Below the pieces are notes generated by a model. That model ran no database searches and was not told where the DNA came from. It saw nothing but the letters and a program-made list of their open reading frames with translations. Shown here piece by piece: positions 4,492 through 9,083 of a stretch of DNA of 9,083 nt. The DNA is from Clostridiales bacterium. Lineage in GTDB: Bacteria > Bacillota > Sulfobacillia > UBA995. Made by a program: the position numbers and the translations under genes. Position 1 is the stretch's first letter; every line of letters begins with the position of its first letter. The stretch lies in assembly GCA_003517845.1 (NCBI GenBank), contig DOZU01000182.1:1668-10750 (forward strand), read 5' to 3'.

Positions 4492-7143
4492 CTAAGTGCT
4501 GGACGGGGCGTCGGAAGCAGGGCGGCTGGCGGATAGCGCCGCCTGGGCGGCCGCCAGGCGGGCGATGGGCACCCGGAAGGGCGAACAGCTCACGTAGTCC
4601 AAGCCGGCCTGATGAAAGAAGCTGATCGAGGCGGGGTCGCCGCCATGTTCGCCACATATCCCGATCTTGAGGTCCGGCCTGGCTCGGCGCCCTCCTTCGA
4701 CCGCCATCTCCACCAGCCGGCCGACCCCATCGCGATCCAGGGTCACGAAGGGGTTGGCGGTCAGGATCCGGGAATCGAGATAGCGGGTAAGGAACTTGGC
4801 CTCGGCGTCATCCCGGCTGAAGCCGAAAGTCGTCTGGGTGAGGTCGTTGGTGCCGAAGGAGAAGAACTCGGCCTGGCCGGCGATCACGCCGGCCACCACG
4901 CAGGCCCGGGGGATCTCGATCATGGTCCCCACGGGGCAGGCGAGGCTCATGCCCCGGGCGGCGGCGACCTCAGCCGCCACGCGCGCGATCAGCTCATGGC
5001 AGAAGGCCAGTTCCCGGTCGAGGCCCACGAGGGGGATCATGATCTCCGGCCGGGCATCGACCCCGCGGCTAACGAGGTCGGCGGTTGCCTCGAAGATGGC
5101 GCGGACCTGCATTTCATAGATTTCCGGGTGGGAAATCCCCAGACGGACCCCGCGATGTCCGAGCATCGGGTTGGATTCGCGCAGAGCGCGGGCTCGCTGC
5201 AACAACTGGTGCTCCCGAGCGGTCGGGGCCGAGCCGAGGGCCGCTGCGCCGAGTTCCTCGAGGTTCGGCAGGAACTCGTGCAAAGGTGGGTCCAGCAGCC
5301 GGATGGTGACGGGGAGTCCGGCCATGGCCTCCAGGATGCCCGCGAAGTCGGCACGCTGGATAGGCAAGAGCCGTTCGAGATGACCTCGGCGCTCCCGCTC
5401 GGTCTCGGCCAGGATCATCGCCTGGACGATCGGCAGTCGGTCCTGGGCCATGAACATGTGCTCGGTGCGGCACAGCCCGATGCCCTCCGCGCCGAACTCC
5501 CTCGCCCGGGCCGCGTCGGCGGGCGTATCGGCATTCGCCCGCACGCCGAGCCGCCGGGCACCGTCCGCCCAGGCAAGCAAGGTACGGAAGTAAGGCGACA
5601 AGTCGGGCTGTACCAGGGGGACTTCGCCCAGGACTACCCGGCCGGTGGCGCCGTCGATGGACAGGATATCCCCCGCCCGCAGCACGCGATCCCCGATCTG
5701 GACGCTGTCTCCCCGGGGATCGAAGCGGATGGCGTCGCAGCCCACGACGCACGGCTTGCCCATGCCCCGGGCCACGATCGCGGCGTGGCAGGTCATGCCG
5801 CCCCGGGCCGTGAGCACGCCTTGCGCGGCGGCAATGCCGTGGATGTCGTCGGGAGTCGTCTCCGGGCGGACCAGCAGCACTCGCTCGCCCGCCTCGGCGC
5901 GAGCCTGCGCCGAGTCCGCGTCAAGGGCGATGCTGCCGGTGGCGGCGCCGGGCGATGCGGGCAGCCCGGTTGCCAGCACATCCAGGGCAGCCCGGGAGTC
6001 GATGGTCGGGTGCAGCAGTCGGGCCAGCGCTTCCGGTTCCACGCGTAAGAGGGCGGCTTCGCGATCGATGACGCCTTCTTCCGCCAGGTCGACGGCCGCG
6101 CGGATGGAGGCGGCAACGCTACGTTTTCCGGAACGAGTCTGCAAGATGTAGAGCCGGTCCTCTTCGACCGTGAACTCGATATCCTGCATGTCGCGATAGT
6201 GGCCCTCAAGCAGACGGGCATATCGCTCGAGCTGGGCATGGGCGTCGGGGAGTTCGCCAGCCATATCGGCAATGGGCCGGGGCGTGCGGATCCCCGCCAC
6301 CACGTCTTCTCCCTGGGCGTTCAGCAAGTACTCGCCGTAAAGCCTGCGGGCACCGGTTGAAGGATCGCGGCTGAAGACGACGCCGGTCGCCGAGCGGGGG
6401 CCCCGGTTCCCGAAGACCATGGACTGAACGGTGACGGCCGTCCCGAGATCGTGGGGGATGCCGTACATTTCGCGATAGGCGATCGCCCGCTGGTTGTTCC
6501 AGGAGTCGAATACGGCGCGGATCGCCATCCAGAGTTGCCGGCGGGGGCTGACGGGGAAAGGATCGCCCGTGTGGTCGGCGACCAGCTTGAGGTACTGCTG
6601 GACGACTCCCCGCAAGGTCTCCTCATCCCACTGGCCATGCTCGGGAGCGTTTCGCCGTCTCCGCGCCGTCTCCAGTACGTCTTCGAAACGGCGATGGGGG
6701 ATGCCCATCACGACGTCGCCGAACATCTGGAGGAAGCGGCGGTAGCAGTCGAGGGCGAAGATGGCGCTTCCCGAGGAACGGCCCATCCCTTCCGCCGACT
6801 CGGGGTTCAGACCAAGATTGAGGATGGTGTCCATCATGCCGGGCATGGAGGCGGCACCGCCGGAACGGACCGAGACCAGGAGGGGGTCCTCGGCTGAGCC
6901 GAGCGGCCGGCCGCACTCGCCTTCCAGGGCCGCCAACGCCTCCGCCACCTGCTCCTCGAGACTCCCCGGCCAGTTCCTTCCCAGCCGATAGTAGTCCCGG
7001 CAAGCCTGGGTGGATATGATGAAGCCCGGTGGGACGGGCAACCCGAGCCGGACCATCTCGGCCAGGTTGGCCCCTTTCCCCCCCAGCAGGTCGCGCATGT
7101 CCGCCCGGCCATCGCCGAAACGGTAGACGTACTTGCCGCTCAC
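4492..7143 (-). CDS. ppdK: Pyruvate, phosphate dikinase (PPDK)
   Basis: PPDK interconverts pyruvate + ATP + Pi and phosphoenolpyruvate + AMP + PPi in the cytoplasm, serving gluconeogenesis or PPi-linked glycolysis. The 883-aa length is normal for the family. Domains in order are: an N-terminal ATP-grasp domain (GGKGANLAEM at 21-30, VRSGGAASMPGMMDT at 92-106, SRDPSTG at 258-264); the central phosphohistidine domain with catalytic His453 in GGMTCHAAIVARGMG; and the C-terminal PEP/pyruvate TIM barrel with LCRTEHMF (557-564), Arg615 (TIRLLDPP), Glu743 (GTMIEIPRA), Asn766 (FGTNDLTQ) and Cys830 (GICGEHGGDP). All expected catalytic residues are present, so the enzyme should be active. Thr451, two residues before His453, is the site phosphorylated by PpsR-type regulators. 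The GTG start has AGGAGG 7 nt upstream and overlaps the ppsR stop by 4 nt. There is no obvious terminator in the 16 bp before the converging gene. Confidence 0.98.
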   Translation of the reverse strand: MSGKYVYRFGDGRADMRDLLGGKGANLAEMVRLGLPVPPGFIISTQACRDYYRLGRNWPGSLEEQVAEALAALEGECGRPLGSAEDPLLVSVRSGGAASMPGMMDTILNLGLNPESAEGMGRSSGSAIFALDCYRRFLQMFGDVVMGIPHRRFEDVLETARRRRNAPEHGQWDEETLRGVVQQYLKLVADHTGDPFPVSPRRQLWMAIRAVFDSWNNQRAIAYREMYGIPHDLGTAVTVQSMVFGNRGPRSATGVVFSRDPSTGARRLYGEYLLNAQGEDVVAGIRTPRPIADMAGELPDAHAQLERYARLLEGHYRDMQDIEFTVEEDRLYILQTRSGKRSVAASIRAAVDLAEEGVIDREAALLRVEPEALARLLHPTIDSRAALDVLATGLPASPGAATGSIALDADSAQARAEAGERVLLVRPETTPDDIHGIAAAQGVLTARGGMTCHAAIVARGMGKPCVVGCDAIRFDPRGDSVQIGDRVLRAGDILSIDGATGRVVLGEVPLVQPDLSPYFRTLLAWADGARRLGVRANADTPADAARAREFGAEGIGLCRTEHMFMAQDRLPIVQAMILAETERERRGHLERLLPIQRADFAGILEAMAGLPVTIRLLDPPLHEFLPNLEELGAAALGSAPTAREHQLLQRARALRESNPMLGHRGVRLGISHPEIYEMQVRAIFEATADLVSRGVDARPEIMIPLVGLDRELAFCHELIARVAAEVAAARGMSLACPVGTMIEIPRACVVAGVIAGQAEFFSFGTNDLTQTTFGFSRDDAEAKFLTRYLDSRILTANPFVTLDRDGVGRLVEMAVEGGRRARPDLKIGICGEHGGDPASISFFHQAGLDYVSCSPFRVPIARLAAAQAALSASRPASDAPSST

Positions 7144-7982
7144 CTTGGGGCCTCCTCTTGCCGGAGCAACTCGAGGATGCGGGAAGCCGTCTCCTCAACC
7201 GCCATCCGCGTGATATCGATCACGTGGCTGCCGAGGCTCCGGAAGACCGAGTTGGCGTAGTCGAGTTCGCGGATGATGCGGTCCAGTTCGGCGTACTCCG
7301 AGCCCGGCTTCAGCCCGATCACCTTCAGCCGCTGCCGCCGGATCTCCAGAATATACTGCGGCTCGGCGGTCAGTCCTACCAGCCGAAACGCGGGGACGGC
7401 TGCCAGTTCGGCGGGCGGCTCCAGCTCGGGTACAAGGGGCAGGTTGGCGGCTTTGATCTTGCGATGGGCGAGGTACATCGAAACGGGCGTCTTGGATACC
7501 CGGGAGATGCCGAGCAGCACGCAGTCGGCCGCGAGCAGGCCGCGGGGGTCCTTGCCATCATCATGCTTGACCGCGAACTCAACCGCTTCGACCCGGCGGA
7601 AGTACTCCTCATCGAGGCGCCGGCTGAGCCCCGGCTCGAGCCGCGGGGGAACCTCGCTGATCCGCCCGATGGCCTCGATCACCGGGCCCATTATGTCCAC
7701 GGCCGGGATGCCCAGCGCCCGGGACGCATCGCTGACCATGGCCCTGAGTTGAGGTTGGACCAGCGTGTACACGATCGCCGCCCGGCTGGCGGCAGCCTGG
7801 TCGATGATGGCCTTTACCGACGGAGCGTCGTTCACGAAGGGGAAGCGATGAACCTCAAAACGGCCGCTGTCGAACTGACTGGCGGCCGCCCGGGCCACCA
7901 GTTCCGCGGTCTCGCCGATGGAGTCGGATACGATGAAGATGGGTCCCATTCCTCGCTGGTCGGTCCCCGGTCCCGGCTCCAT
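7140..7982 (-). CDS. ppsR: PPDK regulatory protein: bifunctional kinase/phosphorylase (DUF299, Kinase-PPPase)
   Basis: Members of this family inactivate PPDK or PEP synthase by ADP-dependent phosphorylation of a Thr near the catalytic His, and reactivate it by Pi-dependent dephosphorylation that releases PPi. The 280-aa protein has the family hallmarks: SDSIGETAE (19-27), a central HDDG (140-143), and a P-loop-like GISRVSKTP (158-166) with Lys164. It is immediately upstream of ppdK, with GTG start and TGA stop overlapping in GTGA, so PPDK, not PEP synthase, is the likely target. The B. subtilis homologue is YqfL, located beside glyS and dnaG. The start at ATG 7980-7982 has GGGGAG 6 nt upstream. 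An ATG at 7947-7949 (MGPIFIVSD) would match shorter relatives, but the GAGGA before it directly abuts the codon, so I prefer the longer form. Confidence 0.95.
   Translation of the reverse strand: MEPGPGTDQRGMGPIFIVSDSIGETAELVARAAASQFDSGRFEVHRFPFVNDAPSVKAIIDQAAASRAAIVYTLVQPQLRAMVSDASRALGIPAVDIMGPVIEAIGRISEVPPRLEPGLSRRLDEEYFRRVEAVEFAVKHDDGKDPRGLLAADCVLLGISRVSKTPVSMYLAHRKIKAANLPLVPELEPPAELAAVPAFRLVGLTAEPQYILEIRRQRLKVIGLKPGSEYAELDRIIRELDYANSVFRSLGSHVIDITRMAVEETASRILELLRQEEAPR
7151..7156 (-). promoter_or_regulatory. Ribosome binding site of ppdK
   Basis: AGGAGG on the minus strand lies 7 nt before the GTG at 7141-7143 and inside the last codons of ppsR. It supports the non-ATG start and coupling of ppdK translation to that of its regulator. 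Confidence 0.8.
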
Positions 7983-7988
7983 GCCCGA

Positions 7989-7994
7989 CTCCCC
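7989..7994 (-). promoter_or_regulatory. Ribosome binding site of ppsR
   Basis: GGGGAG on the minus strand is 6 nt before the ATG at 7980-7982. Its spacing is better than that of the GAGGA touching the internal ATG at 7947-7949, and it favours the longer PpsR. Confidence 0.55.
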
Positions 7995-8037
7995 GCTCTC
8001 TCCGATCGCCCCGAGACTCAGTGATGCTTCTCCGAGC

Positions 8038-8056
8038 CGGGCATGGTTCCTGCCCG
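8038..8056. repeat. Small inverted repeat in the glyS-ppsR gap
   Basis: CGGGCA (8038-8043) and TGCCCG (8051-8056) form a perfect 6-bp stem around a 7-nt loop, 31 nt after the glyS stop on the minus strand. No T-run follows in either direction, so termination is doubtful. It may be a weak attenuating or RNA-processing hairpin between glyS and ppsR, or chance in G+C-rich DNA. The rest of the 102-bp gap (7983-8084) shows no convincing promoter. Confidence 0.35.
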
Positions 8057-8084
8057 TAGTGTCAGCTCAAGATCCCTGCTCTGG

Positions 8085-9083
8085 CTAGTTCACCAGTCGC
8101 GACAGGTCGGCCGGGAGGGAGATCAAATCGAGGATGGCCCGGAGCAGGGCTAACCGGTTGGTGCGAAGCGCCTCCTCCTCCGCCATGACCAGTACCGCAT
8201 CGAAGAAGGCGTCGACCGGCTGCCGCAGTCCTGCCACGCGGGTCCAGAACGCTTCATAGTCGCCGTCTTCCAGGGACGCCGCGGCTTGCCTCCGAACAGC
8301 CAGCAGCGCGCGGTGCAGGTCGTGCTCCGCCGCTTCTCGGAACTCCTCGGGGCTCACGGTCTGCCCGGAGGCCACCCGCCCGGCCAGCCCGCTCACTCGG
8401 ACCTGGACGGCCAGCAAGTCGGCGAAGGCGGGCGTGCCCCGGAACCGGGCCAGCGCCCGCGCTCGGGCCTCGGCGACCTCCAGCCGATCGCTGCCCGCCG
8501 CCAGGACCGCTTGCACCACGTCATCGCCCAGCCCGCGTTCGAGCATCAATCCCCGGAAGCGAATCAGCAGGAAGTCGGCAAGCCGCTCCTCCCATGCCCC
8601 GGAGGGCAGCCCTTGCACCTCGCGGATCTGGCCGATCGTCCGGCGCAGCGTGACTCCGGGAAGGACCGACGTTAGCAGGCGGACGATGGCGTGAGCCATG
8701 CGTCGCTGGCCCAAGGGGTCCTGCGATCCGGTGGCCTCGAGCCCCACGGAATGGAAAGCCGCCAGCGCGTCCAGCCGGTCGGCCAGACCTACCAGCGCCC
8801 CGGCGCGGGATGCGGGGAGGTCATCGTCGGCGGTCCGGGGCAGGTAGTGATCGTGGATAGCTTGAGCTACCGCCGGCGGCTCTCCCCATCCGGCGGCGTA
8901 TTCCCTCCCCATGATTCCCGCCAGTTCGGGGTACTCGTACACCATCCGTGTCCCGAGATCGACCTTTGCCAGTTCGGCGGACCGGACGGCGACCTCCGTC
9001 TCTTCCTCGCCCAGCCCGGCATCGCTCGCGAGGCGGCGGACCGCTACCGCCGTGCGGCGGGCCCGGTCGCCCACCGTGCCGAG
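8085..9083 (-). CDS. glyS: Glycyl-tRNA synthetase beta subunit, C-terminal portion
   Basis: This is the last 332 residues of GlyS, about half of the usual length near 690 aa; the gene continues off the right edge and ends at TAG (8085-8087). The beta subunit of the alpha2beta2 enzyme, with GlyQ, charges tRNA-Gly. At the edge the protein reads LGTVGDRARRTAV, the end of the family FHAKLGT block. It continues with LAKVDLGTRMVYEYPELAG (about residues 38-56 of the visible part), IMGREYA, AIHDHYLP (75-82), LADRLDALAAF and TGSQDPLGQRR (118-128), all GlyS signatures. These are followed by the helical C-terminal region that includes the DALR-type anticodon-binding fold. The GTG inside the window near the edge is not a start; the open frame and conserved sequence run through it. 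Downstream come a 102-bp gap and ppsR on the same strand, so readthrough is possible. Confidence 0.97.
   Translation of the reverse strand, partial: LGTVGDRARRTAVAVRRLASDAGLGEEETEVAVRSAELAKVDLGTRMVYEYPELAGIMGREYAAGWGEPPAVAQAIHDHYLPRTADDDLPASRAGALVGLADRLDALAAFHSVGLEATGSQDPLGQRRMAHAIVRLLTSVLPGVTLRRTIGQIREVQGLPSGAWEERLADFLLIRFRGLMLERGLGDDVVQAVLAAGSDRLEVAEARARALARFRGTPAFADLLAVQVRVSGLAGRVASGQTVSPEEFREAAEHDLHRALLAVRRQAAASLEDGDYEAFWTRVAGLRQPVDAFFDAVLVMAEEEALRTNRLALLRAILDLISLPADLSRLVN

Noticed and set aside
4612..6048. A 478-codon open frame on the plus strand opposite ppdK
   Set aside because: It lies fully antisense to a PPDK with all catalytic motifs, has no recognisable domain, and reads as Gly/His/Asp/Gln-rich sequence expected from the complement of G+C-rich coding DNA.
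7029..8024. A 331-codon plus-strand frame opposite ppsR and the start of ppdK
   Set aside because: It is antisense to two well-supported genes and has no protein-family signature or good start context.
8018..8044. An 8-codon minus-strand mini-ORF (MPGSEKHH) between glyS and ppsR, possibly a leader peptide
   Set aside because: It has only a weak AGGA 3 nt before the ATG and no run of regulatory codons, and its start overlaps the small hairpin; such short frames arise easily by chance.
8038..8056. The hairpin after glyS as an intrinsic terminator
   Set aside because: The stem is only 6 bp and no T-run follows it on the minus strand.
1..9083. CRISPR arrays, tRNA or rRNA genes, insertion sequences, toxin-antitoxin or defence genes
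   Set aside because: No regular direct repeats, no transposase or defence-type domain, and no RNA gene was recognised; nearly all bases lie in housekeeping coding regions.

Overview
The window is a chromosomal housekeeping block from a G+C-rich bacterium (roughly two thirds G+C by eye). Read on the minus strand, the order is glyS, ppsR, ppdK, dgt, dnaG, rpoD. That order, with a separate glycyl-tRNA synthetase beta subunit, a PPDK and its DUF299-type regulator, and a primase followed directly by the main sigma factor, is typical of Bacillota, particularly the Clostridia-like and high-G+C deep-branching lineages (Symbiobacterium, Thermaerobacter or Limnochorda-like groups, Moorella/Desulfotomaculum relatives). 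The lineage is inferred from gene order and composition; no marker in the window fixes the genus.

Layout from right to left, which is the direction of transcription of most genes: the C-terminal part of glyS (running off the right edge); a 102-bp gap with a small hairpin; ppsR; ppdK, whose GTG start overlaps the ppsR stop by 4 nt; then one plus-strand gene, a class V aminotransferase of the cysteine-desulfurase-like VC1184 type, which converges on ppdK (16 nt between stop codons) and diverges from dgt (108 nt between starts, with a 9-bp perfect inverted repeat); then dgt; dnaG, whose Shine-Dalgarno sequence contains the dgt stop codon; and the first 94 codons of rpoD, which overlap the 3' end of dnaG by 59 bp. 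There is no stretch of 300 bp without a gene.

Two functional units are visible. ppsR-ppdK is a regulator/enzyme pair controlling pyruvate-phosphoenolpyruvate interconversion; the target Thr and catalytic His are both present in PPDK. dgt-dnaG-rpoD is a tightly coupled macromolecular-synthesis cluster (dNTP hydrolysis, replication priming, primary sigma factor). Four of the six visible start codons are judged to be GTG or TTG.

I do not see a new defence, mobile or RNA system here. The points that merit a second look are the opposite-strand aminotransferase inside an otherwise co-directional cluster, its lack of a desulfurase cysteine, the inverted repeat at its promoter side, and the long dnaG/rpoD overlap. 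No tRNA, rRNA, CRISPR, insertion sequence or convincing intrinsic terminator was found.
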